In this document: positions 10,888 to 25,175 of the stretch, in pieces
Layout of the letters: each line of letters opens with the position of its first letter
Numbering within the stretch: the stretch's first letter is position 1
Source: Lagopus muta
Lineage: Eukaryota; Chordata; Aves; Galliformes; Phasianidae
NCBI RefSeq assembly: GCF_023343835.1
Contig: NC_064435.1
Coordinates: 58,921,634-58,985,633, forward strand
Length of the DNA stretch: 64,000 nucleotides
Reading direction: 5' to 3'
Notes under the pieces: model-generated
The model's input: only the letters and a program-made list of their open reading frames with translations
The model's database searches: none
What the model was told of the DNA's origin: nothing
Program-made: the position numbers and the translations under genes

Positions 10888-13830
10888 ATCTCAGCACACA
10901 ATTCAAGAAGAACAAGATCACTCATCTTGGATAACTGCTATTGTTTTATCCATTTGGTAACTCATTTTCATTGTGTATGCCAAGTTTCAGAGGCCAGTTA
11001 AACATTTGGCAACACTAAACAATTAGCAGATTTTTCATTTACGTAGCAGTAGTCTTTTGGCAATCATGCTGGCTTTCAGAAGAACACTTCCCTGCAGTTT
11101 ATTGGTACATATATGATTACATGTATTTCAGACATTTCCTAAAATAAATACTGATCACTTGCTAGAAAGACAATTATGAAGAATAGTCAGTCCTTTTTTT
11201 CTCACAATCTATTTCCTGCCCCACAAAGTCTTCTTTACTCAGCTATCAGTACTAATATCTGTTTCACCTCACTGTACATTTCCTGGAACTTAATAAATAA
11301 ACCATGGAGAGAAATGTCACGTAAGGCCACTGACGCCATTCATTTTTATTTTGTACTTCTTCATACTGAGGAGGAAAAGGGATTATTGTTCAGTCACTTT
11401 TTCAGCATCAGCTCACACTTCGGCCTCCTCTAAGAATAAGATAAATAATTATTTTATTTCATTTTTCTTTAACTTAATATATTAAGTTATGCTTGTCATT
11501 CAGTCAATAACAGTTTGAGCTGATAGCTTAAAAATTTTCATTCCTTTGTGGAAAACTGCGACAGAACGGAGGAGAAAATAAGATGCAGCACTGTAAATAT
11601 CCTCCTCTGGTTCCCTTGCAATTAGCTACCTCAAATCTCATTTAAAATACAGGCATACAGTAATGTGTAACTTTGATCATAATTATCAGTCACAAGGTAT
11701 AGGCTGCTTAGCGCTGAGCTCATATTGTGCCCACAGCCAAGGCTTTCCTTTTTAGAGACAAAGTCACTAGTGCTTTTCTATACTAGGTCTAATCCTTTGT
11801 GTAGGAGATGGCAGAGGGGCCTTGCAGTTGGGTTGGGAAGCACTCTTATCAGAAGCAGCTCACAATGGAAGGGAAGGCAGGCTTTCTTGCTGTCACTGCA
11901 TTTTTCTTAATTTCCTTTGTTTTCTTTAAAATTCAACTTCAGTAAAATTAATTTTGACATGAAATGAAAGAAAACATTCCTCTAAAGAAACAAAACTAAC
12001 TACAGTTCAAAAGCTTTGAAATAGAAATGTCATTTCTTTTTGAACGAAAACATTTTTGCACAGATGTTTCAATTAATTTGAAGGAAGAACATCCAGTCCA
12101 TATTGTTGTTTCATTTGTTTGTTTGTTCGTTTGTTAAATGCTGTTAGAAGCACGCTCTGCTTTCACTGAAAGGTGTTTGCTATTCTTGGTACAGACAGAG
12201 AACTCTGCCCTGGTCCTTGCTGCTGTCTGTTGTAAGAAGCCACATAGCTGAACCATCTCTACTCATTAATACAGGCTAATTCCTGAGGGCAGAAGCCAGA
12301 CTCTACCCTTTCTTTCTTTATGCATTTGTGCAAAATCTGGGCACAAAATATCCTTTTCCCCTTGTGCAAGCAATGGATAGGAAAGGACTGTCTGCAGCTA
12401 CAGATGATGTATCCCACTGGAGCTGAGTCCAGGAGTGGGACCAGAGAAGGAAATATCCTGTGCAGCTGACGGGTTTAGGGTTAGCAGAATCATCTTTTTG
12501 CATACTGCTGAACTGTTGTGGAATTTATTGCTACCAGATATTGGAAAGGAGTAAAAATAATTAAAAGAGGGATTAAAACAAGCTCACTGGCAGTGAGCTA
12601 TCTACCTATCATGCACTAACATGCAGGCATGATAACTGGATCAAGAATCCCACACATCCCTGGTTTCCCTGGCAAATCACTGAAAAGTCTCTCTCTGTAA
12701 TTGCCCAGTTCTGCTTCTCCTTCTCTAAACATCTGCTGCAGGCCACTGTCAGAAAACGCGTGTCAGGCTGGCTGGACCCCCAGTCTGACCCACCGCAGCA
12801 GCTCTCATGGCATGCACTAAGGGGACGAGATTATCTCATCCCACACACAAGCTAGTGAAGCTGACAAGATGCAGAAAGGAGTGCAAACTGCACCCTAATT
12901 AATAGTGATGCAAGAGAAGCTCTGGAGGCACTATGACTCCCTGAGACATGACAACTCCCGCAACAGGCATGGGAATGATAGGGGCTCTATACTATCCCTG
13001 AAGCAGAGCTTCATGTTGCTTGATGCCATAGTTTAGTACTAAGTATGCGGGTGCATTTTCAACATAGCTGGTGGCAGAAATTGCACTTCTAAGCTGTCTG
13101 CTGGATTTATATGCTTAAAGGATTAAGAATTACTGCAAACCAGTACCATTTGCAATGTTTTGCTTTCTATCCTACGGGCCCAATTAACATGAGGGCACAT
13201 TGGATTGTATATGTAGTTACAGTTGGGGTTTGCTCTGGTTATCTTACATTTTCATTACAGCAAGTTGATATGGAGACATACTTCAGCAGCATTACTTAAC
13301 TGAGTAAAGCTGAGTATGTGAGTAGGTAAAGAATTAAGCGCAGAACTCTACAGTCAGGCATCTTTAAGAACGTAGCCACACCACAAGCTAACAAACCTGG
13401 AAGGGTATAAAGCACACCTAATCCTGCTTGAATGGCAGCAATTGTTTGTACTTGAGCCACTAACACACAATCAGATTTGAACAAACAATTTCTGGGATAG
13501 GAAGTGAAATTCATTGTATATAATACTGTCCAAGTAAATACGAAAAGACTGATGGCTATGCTTGAATAGTCCACGTGAAGAGACCATTTCAGAGAGCTAT
13601 TCATTCTGGTGCTAACCCAGGACATGCTGTAGCATGTATCTTACCATGAAGGTAACAGGTGAGTGAGCAGAGAGTGAGCCAAGCCACAGAGACAGCTTAG
13701 GAAGAGGAAGGAACAGCGACCTCTACTTCATCTGCATTCAGAGATGGTGGAAGTTGAGATCTTATCTCAATTGCAGTGGACAGGTGTAGCTTGCTGGGCT
13801 GAACAACTGAACAACATCATTTTCACTGAA
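10888..13830. other. Noncoding stretch, nothing recognised
   Basis: AT-rich sequence with a short (TTTG)n run at 12114-12135. Short open frames, for example 13296-13625 on minus, have no recognisable features. No transposon is recognised. Confidence 0.6.
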
Positions 13831-13990
13831 GAATCACAGGATGACTTAGGTTGGAAGGGACCTAAAAAGTCATTCAGTTCCAACCCCCTATACTTTGGGC
13901 AGGGTTACCAACCACTAGATATTCTGCCTAAGGCCCCATCCAGCCTGGCCTTTAAAGCCTTCAGAGATGGGGCACCAGCCCCAGACTCAC
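13831..13990 (-). mobile_element. CR1 LINE 3' end, minus strand
   Basis: Reverse-oriented CR1 3' UTR. A diverged tail (GAATCACAGGATGA) is followed by TTAGGTTGGAAGGGACCT, CAGTTCCAACCCCCTA, CATCCAGCCTGGCC and GATGGGGCACCAGCCCC. The match fades after 13990. This is only the end of the element, with no meaningful coding part. Confidence 0.88.
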
Positions 13991-14389
13991 AAAGAAGGAG
14001 AAGGCATCTTTCAGCCTTCCAGTAGGACATATGGGTCTCATTAAAGACCAAGTCTTTCCAAGCTATCATCTGCAGCCATTTAGAAAAACTATGATATGAC
14101 ACAGTAGGGACAATTTTGGTACAACTGCTACAAGGGGAAATTTTCACTGACTGTGAAAAATCTGAGAAATAAAGAGCTATTTTTTTTTAATCTAGATCAC
14201 TTTTCTTCCTGGATGATCAGGTAAGGTTTTAGTGCTCCTTCCAGCTGTACCTCTTTCCTGACCTGCAGAATCAGGAAGCAATGGGTGGTTGTAGAGAACA
14301 CAGGCAGACTACTTTTGAAGATGCATAGTAAGAAGACAAAAATAAACAGACACCAGTTGCAACTAGATCTAAAGAATCCACTCTTCCCT

Positions 14390-14572
14390 ATAAGAGGGGT
14401 CAAACACTGGATCAGGTTGCCCAGAGAGGATGCAGGATCCTTCGAGATATTCAGATAAGCAACTGGCCAAGGCCCTAAACAACATGATGTAACTTTGGAA
14501 ACTGTCCTGCTCTTAGGTGGGTGTTGGATGTAGAAACCCCTAGAGATTTCTTTTTCCCTACATGATTCTGTA
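14390..14572 (+). mobile_element. Old CR1 3' end, plus strand
   Basis: Recognisable pieces in the right order are CACTGGATCAGGTTGCCCAGAG, then GATATTCAGA, CAACTGGCCAAGGCCCT, GGTGGGTGTTGGATGTAGAAACCCC and a final ATGATTCTG. The internal parts are strongly diverged, which suggests an old copy. It lies about 400 bp downstream of the reverse-oriented CR1 at 13831-13990. Confidence 0.65.
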
Positions 14573-15176
14573 CTTCTTTTGAACCTGTATCAAATAGATG
14601 CACCTTTCTAGCTAATTACAGAGGAGGTAACTCATTACAGAGACATCTTACTATTCAATTTTTTTTTTTAAAAAAAAAAAGGAAATGGAATACGCCTTTT
14701 AAAGAGTACAGAAAATACCATACGAGTATATCAAACTCCCTTGCTATGAAAAGATAGCTGTCGTATTAACATAAAACTGCAATTAGAAATTAGACTAGTA
14801 TTCTTATAAGACCCAAAGTTAAGGCCACAGTTCTGGCTATTTAGTCATAGAGGTATAGTACAGCTGTGCAAGACTGACTGTGCAAAGAAACAGCACTGTT
14901 TTTTGTTACTTTTGTGAAAGTAGCATTTACTTTCTACTTCACCACTCCAAACTCAGTGTGGTTGAAGACATAAATTATAGTAGCCTGCTTTATGCCTTTG
15001 TATTATCTACAAGTCTGATAATGCACTTTAAATACAGTCTGTTCAGATTTATATTCTAACCAATTAACAGGTAGGATAGCAAAACACCAAACCATAAGTT
15101 CAGTTTTCATTTAACTTAGTTCTTAGGAACTTGCAACTTAACTGTGTACTCCATGCAAGGAATTAGTTCACTAAAC

Positions 15177-15608
15177 TGGAGCAGGTGTAGTGGAAGGCCA
15201 CCAAGATGCTCAGGAGGCTGGAGCATCTGATATACAAAGAAAGAACTGGGCTTAATTGAAATGGGAAAGGGAAGGTTTGAATGGGACATAATAGCTGCCT
15301 TCCAAGATCATCAAAGAGGTAATCAATAGAACAGAGCCAGGCTCTTCGAAGTGATGTACTGAGGAAGGACAACAGGCTATGGTCATAAATTAAAATTAGA
15401 GTTTTTGTCTGGATATAACAAAAAGCTTTTCCAGCACAAGGACAGCATTGGAGTGAGTTGTCCAGAGACACTGTATAGTCTTCATTCTTAAGAGTCTTTA
15501 AGACTATACTTTATGAAGCCCTGAGCAAGTGGGTCTGGCCTTACAGCTGACATTGGACTAAATGACCTTCTGAGGGCCTTTCCAACCTGAATTATCCTTT
15601 GGTTATCC
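15177..15608 (+). mobile_element. Old CR1, plus strand, diverged
   Basis: The order of segments follows CR1 ORF2 3' end to 3' UTR. GTGGAAGGCCACCAAGATG and CTCAGGAGGCTGGAGCATCTG come first. A diverged middle part follows, then GTTGTCCAGAGACACTGT and TTGGACTAAATGACCTTC, and finally CTTTCCAACCTGAATTATCC. The tail repeat is almost erased. The heavy divergence marks it as one of the older copies in the window. Confidence 0.8.
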
Positions 15609-17131
15609 AGTCTGTTCTGACACCCTGTCAGAATATCAAAAAGCAAAATAGCATGTTTTTTAAAACATAACTTGACTACGTTTGTGAGTCTTAACTGCTT
15701 AGCTCTATGCCATCTTTCTTTTTTCTTTTTCCTTCGCCTTTTTTAATCATACATCTGCATGCTTCAGAAATTGAAACTTTGCCCACAAAAGTGGTTCAGT
15801 TCAGAGCAGAGTGGGGTTTTGGCATATCCTATGACTGTTCTCATGTGCTCGCTTGGTCCTCAGACCCTGAGAAGTAGGTTTCTTCCAAAGGAAACTAAAC
15901 TGGAAGCTCTGCTGGGAATGAAATTCTCAATGTGGATGTTGATTTCCAAAGTGATGTATAGGCCATACCACAACAAAGTCCTCTTGTGCACATCTGATAC
16001 TTACTTCAGCAAATGGGGAATCACGTGAATATTTGACCCTAGTGAAATGGAGTAACTCAGACTCCCCAGAGAACAGATGAAGAAGACAGGAAGAGTTTAA
16101 ACAATGCCAGAATCGCCTTTGAGTTTCATACAGGTTGGTAACCCCAACCTCGCCAAGTGCTGCTGAAAGCCCAAGTGTCTTTTCTATCTGCATGAGTTTC
16201 CTCAGGCACACTCATACTTCCTCTTCAGGTTAAGTTTCAGATAGAGCTTGGTCATTGGCTGCTCATACACTGTTCAAAACTGGGTTAGATCACCTCAAAA
16301 GACTACAGTGACTAACTTTCCCCTTATCAGTCACGATCCCTGTGTACTGTTACGGTTCTTAACTTTCACCTCCCTCACCACTAGCTGACACATCACCTCT
16401 ATCTTTTACTTAAAAGGATTTGGCCTTTCAGCTACAGAGTGGCAATCACAACCTCCAAACTGTCCACGGAGCCGGGCAGGCAGAAGGGAAGGCTGTGGCC
16501 TCTGCCCACAGCGTCTGCACCCAAAGCAAAATTTGTCATATGGAAGAGGGGAGGAGGGACTTCTGATTTCATAAAGAGAAATTTCTAGTCTGCTGTGATC
16601 AGTCCCTATGTTCAAGTTTAAAATGGAGATTTTGAAAGACGCTACTGTAAAACTCCAGGTGCTTTCAGGATATAGGGAGACTGCCACAAAAAGGGAGAAC
16701 AAAAATCCAGGGACTGTGCACAACTTACTTGCTAAATCTACAGCAAACTGGGAACACTGCCAGACCAAACGGCTCCAATGAAGAGAGGCATTTGCCACAA
16801 CAAACATTCCACTTCACATCCTGGATCACACAGTTTTAGTAAGACATATTTGAGCAGCAAATAAAATGCAATGACAATATCAAATTTAAGATCAGAGAGA
16901 ATCTTTTAGTACCTGCCAGTCCTTTAAGTGTCAAATGTGGGGAAAAAATCGGAGAAGCTCAGACTCTTCTTTGTGCTTTCCACTATTTGTGCTGAAATGG
17001 CTTATTCAGAGGACAGACTCTGTGAATGTGTGAGCTGTGCTATGACCAGCTGGCCTGCTTTGGATTTCAGCCGCAATACACAGATGGAAAGTATGTTTCT
17101 AGATTGCATGATTTCTTTTTAAAAATCTGGG

Positions 17132-17192
17132 TTTTTTTTGTTATTTTTTTGTTGTTTTTTTGTTTTTTTTTTTTTTGCTTTTTTTTTTTTTT
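17132..17192. repeat. Interrupted poly-T tract
   Basis: About 60 nt consisting of T runs interrupted by single G, A or C. In reverse it could be the decayed poly-A of a processed sequence, but no flanking retrocopy is recognised. Confidence 0.9.
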
Positions 17193-20100
17193 AAACAGCA
17201 ATTACTGAGGTTATGGAGAAAGTGATGCAGTTCCTTTGAAGCTTAAAGGGAGTCCAGAGATCATTCAAACACTGTTTTCTGAATGCCCTTCTAGAGACTT
17301 GCAGCTATTTCGTAGTCCTATTGAAATCTCAACACAGGTGACAGAAATTATCTGTCATTTCACAGCTTGTCCTATGGACAAGGCATGAAAAAGTCAAAAG
17401 ATTTCACAGAGACATGAAAGTTACCATGTGTGTTTACAGTCTTCGTCAACATGAACTACATTTAGTCTGGTCAGGAGTCTTTCATTATCAACACCTCAAG
17501 GAATATAAGGAACTGGAGAAAACAGAAAGTAGGACCATTCTAGGTGCCTTGAAGCATTGCTAGAGTCAAGCTGTCAAGAACAATCTCTCTCCCTGTGCAA
17601 GATCAATTTGCATACAGACTGCACAGGCTGTATCGGTACTTTCTTTCTACTTGGAATGCCATGTACCAGCATTTCTGGATTAACTTCTATTAATGATTCC
17701 TGTATCCTGGTTCTTTTCTTTCTTTTAAACACATGTACAAAACCTCACAAACTCATCCACATTTCATATTACAATTGCTATACCAGTGTCTTACTCAGCA
17801 CAATACATTTTACTTGGTTGTTCATAGAGATGGGTACATTTAGTATATTTTTGGTGTTTATGCAGGCATATTATCAAGCAGATTTCATCTTTCTGAAATG
17901 TAGTGTTTACACACAATTAAACCAGGCTGCAATATAAGATAATGGGAAGATGAGTATATCTACACAGGTGTACCTGTATGCTCACTTCCTGCAATTGGGC
18001 AGCACAGAACTGCAGCCGTCTCTCCTTCCAACCTTCCATTAACTGCAAAGGAGACAATGGTCCGTTGATCTGCACGTGGAAGAAAATGAAGCTCAAGATT
18101 TGATGTTTTCCTTGCTTAGGGAAGTAGAAGAGCCAGTCAGGACTCAGTAAATACAGAGTAGACCTGATTATACAACAGATAGGTATTTACTTCCTGAACT
18201 GACACCCACTTATATTCAATCCAGGCTTTGTTACTTTGAACAAATATGGCTTGTTAAAGAAAGATTTTATGCCAAAATCTTTGATTTACTAAGCGCAATC
18301 ATTTGTCACCTTGCAGGTAAAACAAACACATAAAGAATATGATTTTAATGTTATTTTAAAACAAAACTCCCCATCCATATCCCTGCCCTCCCCTCTCCCC
18401 ACACACAAAGCACTTTAAAGCCACAGGATTTTCACGCACCCGTAAACAAATCAGCGGTTTAGTTTTCTTCTTGTACTGGCAGGAAATGGTCTTCTGTGAC
18501 CTGGAAAACTCAGCAAGTTTTTGAACAGATACATCTACACTTGTGGGTTGATTTTTTAATTTTTTTTTTTTTTTTTTTTTAATTATCTTTTAGAGAAGTC
18601 TGCAGAAGTATTTTGGTCAAATTCTTTGGCCCTCACCCAAGGAAAAAATAAAACATCGTAGCAGAAGGTACATTTTGGGGATGCGCAAAATCACCTTTAG
18701 CTAGCTTCATACTGACCCATTTTCTCTTTCTTTACAAACACAGATGGTCTTTCAAAACAGCAAAGAAACCATAGGTAAGTAGGCCTGCGTTGTAATGTTT
18801 TTCCATGCAGTGGTCATGTATGCAGCTTCCCTAGAGAAAGCAAAAAATGAATTCTATTTCACTGAGAACCTCCTGCACATACACTCTGTAATAACATGAA
18901 GCAGTATTCACAGAATTGCAAACTGAGGGGTTGAAGATAGATAGAACACAACAGTAGCCACAAAAGTAATATAGTTTCAGCTACTTCATTTACTAAGGAC
19001 TACCTTTGCTGCAGATTCAACTTTTCTAAAATAACGTGATGAATTTTTGCCTCATGTTAATGTAACTAGGCAGTGTTCCGGATATCTAAACTCAGAACAT
19101 CATTTTATACCAGACAACAAACAAAAAGAAAAGCCTCTTGAATAGTTTTAGCTTTCTAGAATTTGCCAAGGCTGCTTACTGCTAGGCTCCCTACAGCAAT
19201 ATTTTCTTGGATGGAGAACCCAAGCCCACTGGTTTCTTCAAGCCTTCTGTCTTGCAAGCATTATGCCCATAGAACAGGCAACAATACACAATTACTTGAA
19301 GCATCAGAACCACAAAAACAGTTCACATTTTGAGTATTAGGTGTCAACTTCACATTAGCGAAAAAAAAATGTTTGCAACTAACGCTTACAGAAGAAAAAT
19401 CAGAGGAAAATTATATCTAAAAACAATGTCTGTAAGTTTTCTTTAACAATTTCAGTTTGGGATGGGGACTTCACATCATTTTGGAAGAGTTAAGAGAGCC
19501 ACTGTGTTATGAAGACGAACTTCATGTCAGATTTTTTTTCCCTATGCCATCTTATACACAAAACTGATGCTTTTTCTTCTCAAATATATTTTTCAACTCC
19601 CTGGCACAACCTGAAGTTGGGATAGATAGAGATGGGTTACATTTTCTTTATGCACTTTCCCCAAAATACTTTGATTTGAGTCAACAGTAGGACATGGACA
19701 TGAATCCATTTTGAGTTCTCTTTTCCCAGGTACACACAGGATCACATCAGTGTATAAGAAATACTAATAGATCCTTCTCCACTTATGCAGCCTGCACCAG
19801 TAGGCATTCGTGGTAATTGCCATTAAAGGACTTAAATTTTGAAAGAAGGATTTGAGACAGCAAGTAATGCTCAACACCAGTCTACATTCTCCTCTTATAT
19901 ATGAGGTTAAATGAGGAACAGGGGGATTTAGAGAGAAAAATGAGGACTGGAGTCAAAAGTACAAGACATACATTTCATGCTGATGAGAGTCTGCCTCATG
20001 GTTGCTCTCATCTCTGTACAGGCCGTTCAGGAGCTGTGGCAAGTCATTGGAAAGACTTCAATATATTCTTCATCAATTGTCTCCACTGCAAATATATCTG

Positions 20101-23100
20101 TTAGATCTGCTGTCACCATATTGTAAGTTAAACCTAAACTGATATGAACAGTTACATAAGTGCTAACATTTTCCAGCTTTTTCCAGTGGAACAAAATATT
20201 TTTAAAATTTTGCTTTTCCTGCAGTTCATTCATTACTGACCATTCAGTATGACATAAACCTGACTACCAGCATTTGTGGATTATTTGAGTCTTCATGTTC
20301 CCTAGACTGGAAGTTAGAAAGAAACGATATAGAAAATAAGATTAACGCCAGGACATGATCCTGAAGCTTCCATTTTTGATCAGCACAGCCATGTTTCTCC
20401 AGTCTCAGGCAGATGCATTCTCACAGGGCCAGTCCCACTACATTAGCTACTGCTTCCATGCAGGGATATTTGCTTTGAGAGCAGGCTGTCAAGCAGCACC
20501 ATCGGGAGCACCAATGAGACTATCAGAAGGTGGCACCATGGAGATAAGATTGACAGCACTGTCCCCAGGGCAACTGCACTTCCCTTCTTTGTGATTGGTT
20601 TCATAGCAAATTCTGAGCCACCGGTTATTTTTCCAGTGAGAGCGTAAAACACTAATCCTGGTTTCTGGGTAGATAAATTATAAGAATGGCTACATTGCTC
20701 AACAAAATGAAAGGAAGAAAAAAAATGATGTCCCTAACTTCCAATATGGGTGGCCAGGATGGTGACGTTATGCTCCATCTTGTTCAGAACAGAGGTTGGA
20801 GAAATTCATATTTTAATTAAGAAAAAGGCATACGGAAGGTAGAAATCAGGTTGGGTTAGTTAGAGCAAGCATAAAAAAAAAAACAGTTTAAGCACATACA
20901 GATAAAATTAGAAAAACCCAGTGAGGGATATGAGTAATGTCTTGTTATACTTTCTGTAATTGCATCAGTGCTAAGGCAATGCTCAAAAAAGCTTTGGTCC
21001 GATTGTTGCAAGACAATTAATGTTATTGATGAATGAAACTGAGAACATCAACACATTGAATTTGATATTTTTTCTTCACTCCCCACTTAAAAGGCCAATT
21101 GCAAGTCAATGACTCACATACCAGAGCCAAAGAATAAAACAGGTTAGTAGAGCAGATTACAGTATATATTTGGTTGTTTTCAGATGAGCTGTGCCAAAAA
21201 AAGATTCATGTAGAAATACTCTGGGGCGGACATTTGTCACAAGTAGATCTGTAATTATTGCTGAGAACTTGCAAAAGAGAGGGAGGTGCCAGAAGATCTG
21301 AAAAACTCATGTTTTAATTCATGGAAGGGAGAAGTAGGTCAAGGGAAACCACTGACTTAGTTTTACTTCTATTTTCAGAACAAAAGTCACATAAAATGAA
21401 AGAGAAGGAAATGCACTATCTTAGTAGTTAATGATAACTTCGTAGGCAGAATGACAAGATGCCCAGAGAAGAGATCCGCAGTAACACATAACATGTCTTG
21501 GACCTTTCCATATTCAATGTTATTATGGCAGACCTGGAAGGTGGTTTGGAGAACCTCCAAAATAAACAAGAACATAGCTGGGAACAATTACAAAAAGCGC
21601 ACAAAGACAAGCTTAGAATGCAAATATCTTAGAAAAAAATGAAGAATATATATTAAAAAAAAATGAATACTGTGTACAATTCAGTAAAAACAATTGCAAG
21701 TAATTATACTTAGGAAAGAGGAAGTACACAAACATGGAGGGGGAATAACTAGTTAAGCAACATTCCTGCAGAAATGGATCTAGGTAATATAGGAAATCAC
21801 AAAACAAAAAATGCTGTCAGTATATCATAAAAAGACAATATGAGGAAGAAAGGAAATAAGCTGGTTGAGAGAAAGGACGTATTTAGCACAGCAGTAGGGA
21901 AAAAAAGATAGCAGAGAAAGCTCTTCAAATAGAAAATGTATATTTTGGGGGGGGAGAAAAAAAATAGAAAAATAGCAAGTGAAAATAAGCAAAACAGACC
22001 AAAGTAGAATAAACATATAGTATCATCTTGTTTCTTGAGGAAATCCAACCTATTGCAATTTCACTCTTATGCTGTATATCAGAGGTTAATATCTGAGTAA
22101 AGATAGCTAAATTGGCTTTTTATTATTGAATTATAATCACTTGAGCAATTATAAAAACAGGTGTTGCTTATTGAAATCAATTATTCCTTCACCTGATCAC
22201 TATACAGCTGATAAGAACTCCAGATTGCTATACAAGTACTCTCACACTAGTGCTGAAGCCTTCTTGAAAGATGTTTATTAAGCCAAGATGCTCTGGAAAG
22301 AAACTCTACTGAAGGACAAGGACAAAGATTAAAATCTTTTAAGAAAGAGCATGCAGGCTGTGGTGTCTACAGATCTTGATTTGTTCATTAAGTAGCCTTG
22401 ATAGTTAGTTGACTGTCGAACAGAAGTGTTTTCTATATATTTACAAGAATTTTCTCAGGTTTCTAGACCTACATTTATTCGTATACCTTTCAGTCTATGA
22501 AGTTCTCAACAGTACAATGTAATAACATATTTAGTTGCTCTGTAACTAAAAGCTGAAATAGTACATGGTGTGTATCCAGTTCAGCCTTATCAGTAAGATG
22601 ACTTGGAAAAATACCAAGAGGTTCAGAGGCAGCAGAAATCTTTTCCATGAGCAGCTAGAATATAGGTTTGAAAAACTTGTGGGCATAGTTGCTGCTCCAA
22701 ATGGAATTGTGGTTCTTTCTATGAAGTAGCAGACATTATCTGAAATAGTTTAATAGGGCTAATGTAATTCTATATAGTTAGTAATAAGGAGAAAGTCTGT
22801 GCTAAGATACCTTATCTGCCATTTAATGATTGCTTATTCCAATTTCCTGTTTTCCGTAACCTTCCTTGAACTTTTTTTTCTGGACTGGAGTGAATTAAAT
22901 GTGACTTCTCTCCTTAATGTGTTGGCTACATGTTAGGCTCCATTAGTAACCATTAACATTTTTATGTGAATTTCAGTTATCTTTCTCATTGGTTGTCCAT
23001 CCATCACAGAGGTTCGTACATTTCAGTCAGCACTGTAAGTGACATTACATCTTATGTTTGGCTTCATCACTTAGCAGGCCATTACATTCTGGGTAAGCTT

Positions 23101-24319
23101 ATTTTTACACACTTGTGTGAAATCCCAGTTTCTTTATTACTGTGGAAATCCAGTGCCGTTAGTTGTCTAGACATGCATGGAGGTCAGCAGTTTGACTGCT
23201 TTTGCTGTGGAGCTGACATAAACCAAGTATTTCCAAGTATTTATATTCTTCAGACTCCAAAATGGAAGTCTAATTCTCACTCATTCTGCATATGCAACAA
23301 TCTCCTTATTTGATCCAATTATTTTGTAGCTTGAGCACCAATTACTTCAAATGCAAGCTGTCTCAGCTTCATTGAGCTATACGGAGTTTAAAAGAAGCTA
23401 TCTGCAAGTTTTTAGAGGAAGTCAAATGCAGAATTATGATACTGATGTGCATTTACCCCACTGCTTCATTCTGCACTTTCTCAGTTTTATTTGAGTTATA
23501 TGAGAACAGACCTAAAGGTTTGCTCCAAGTAAAGTTGTTGAATGGGCAGTGCTCAGTTAGGACACAACAAGCAGCTTTAGAACAGTTTGTCCGTTCAGCT
23601 GCTTTGCCTTTTGGGTAAGGCGGCACTGACAGAAAGATTTTTCAATTCTCTGCCATACATTTTTCTCTCAGTGGATGATAATTATTGTACTAAGAGGGTT
23701 ACAGCTTTTTGTAAAAGCCAAAATATCCATTGCTGTAAATAAAAGAATAAAATTGCCTTTCTAGAAGAATATTTCCTACGTCTATACAATTTTTTTCTCC
23801 TCTAAGCAACTTCACTCATAAATCCCGAGCCACATGCCATGTGCATTTGGTCACTCCTGGAATAACAAGGGTCTGATACCATCAGAAACATCAGAAAAAC
23901 TTATCATTAAATATCCACAAAAACTAGATTGCATTTCTTGCTCTTCCACCGTAGGAAGAAGTGTCTCATTTTCAAGAATTATTTCTATAGTAGTGGATGT
24001 TTTATGTTAAAAAGTTAGAGCTTTCTGTTGTTTTAAGCAGTGATCTGAAATGATATCCCAGCTCTATCAGTGTCATTATTTTTTCACTGGAGAGGCACAA
24101 GGAAGAGAAAGAGAAAAGACAAAAGCATTATTCTGGGACTAGATTGTATTTCTAATTACCATTCCCACAAGATCTTCAGTTTCTTGTTACCTTTACTGAT
24201 GATGGTAAAAAAAATGTCTTTGGTCCAGGTTAATTTCCTCCTTCATCCTCTGTACATTTCTGAATTTTGAGGTGTGCCTGGAAAATTCCCTTTGTAGTAA
24301 CTTCTCTTCTCCCCCCTTA

Positions 24320-24344
24320 CCCCCCCCCCCCCCCAAAAAAAAAA
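24320..24344. repeat. C15-A10 homopolymer junction
   Basis: A run of 15 C (24320-24334) directly joined to 10 A (24335-24344), preceded by a pyrimidine-rich stretch and followed by a short CA-rich stretch. On minus this is a G15 run, able to support quadruplex-like or triplex structures and prone to sequencing error. Confidence 0.95.
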
Positions 24345-24865
24345 CCCAACACACACAACTAAATAGATGACTATTTCATGTGAACTAGAGCTACTGTACA
24401 TTTTGTTTGAGACAATTCAGTCACTAGATAAGATAGATTGGAAATTTAAATCCCTTGCAGATGTGTTGTTTCCTCTGTGGTGGGTTTGAGTCAACTGTGC
24501 TGTCCTTTCTGCTCCCTAGGATTTCTTTTTAATTTCCACTGACTCTGAGGTCAACATGTCTGTTTCCTCTTCTTCTTACCAGTTCCTATTGTGTTTGAGC
24601 TTCTCAGTTGCCTCCATGAATCTCTGTCCCTAGAGAGAAGCTTAGGTGTTCCCAAGTCAAAAGCCATGCCCCCTCTTCAGAGGGATCAACCTGACCCGTT
24701 CATTTTCTACTAGGAAAAATGGATCATCCATCTAAGACAAAATTCATAACCCAGAAATAGCCTTCCAAAGGATTCAGTTCTGAAAACCTTTACACTGGTT
24801 TACCTAGGAACAGAAAACTCTCTTTAGCTGTCCCTGCCACCCACTATGCAGAAAAGAGCAAATTA

Positions 24866-25060
24866 ATCAGAAAGGATAATTCAGGTTGGAAGGGACCTTA
24901 GGCAGACTCTATACCAACATGTTACAGCAAAAAAAAGTCAATAATGATTTCAGATCATGTAGCTCAGGGCTTTATCCATCCAAAACCTTCCAAAAAAGAT
25001 TTAAAATTTGATTGATCAGTAACTGCATTGAATTTTCTGTTAAGAGACTCTCTAAAAGAA
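24866..25060 (-). mobile_element. Old CR1 3' end, minus strand
   Basis: GGATAATTCAGGTTGGAAGGG with ACCTTAGGCAGACT is a good reversed CR1 3' end. Further on, GCTCAGGGCTTTATCCATCC and AAAACCTTCCAAAAAAG fit the diverged continuation. After about 25060 the match is lost. It is an old copy with no coding potential. Confidence 0.7.
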
Positions 25061-25175
25061 GAGTAATGCTCCATTGGAGTATTTGTTTCATCAACATACT
25101 TTAAATTTAACTACCAGCTCTATATTCTCTAGAGTAGAAAGTTTTCAGCTCTTTTTCTTTAAAGAATATATGTGT

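Larger units (their letters stand above)
15609..24865. other. 9-kb block without recognisable transposons
   Basis: I find no CR1, mariner or LTR sequence in this block, in contrast to the density on either side. It contains homopolymers: an interrupted T run at 17132-17192, T21 at 18560-18580 and C15A10 at 24320-24344. Open frames such as 16406-16807 (minus) and 17557-17937 (plus) show no domain. I cannot tell from one sequence whether the lack of insertions reflects constraint or age. Confidence 0.5.

Noticed and set aside
16406-16807. 133-codon frame on minus
   Set aside because: No motif, no exon-like boundaries and no context.
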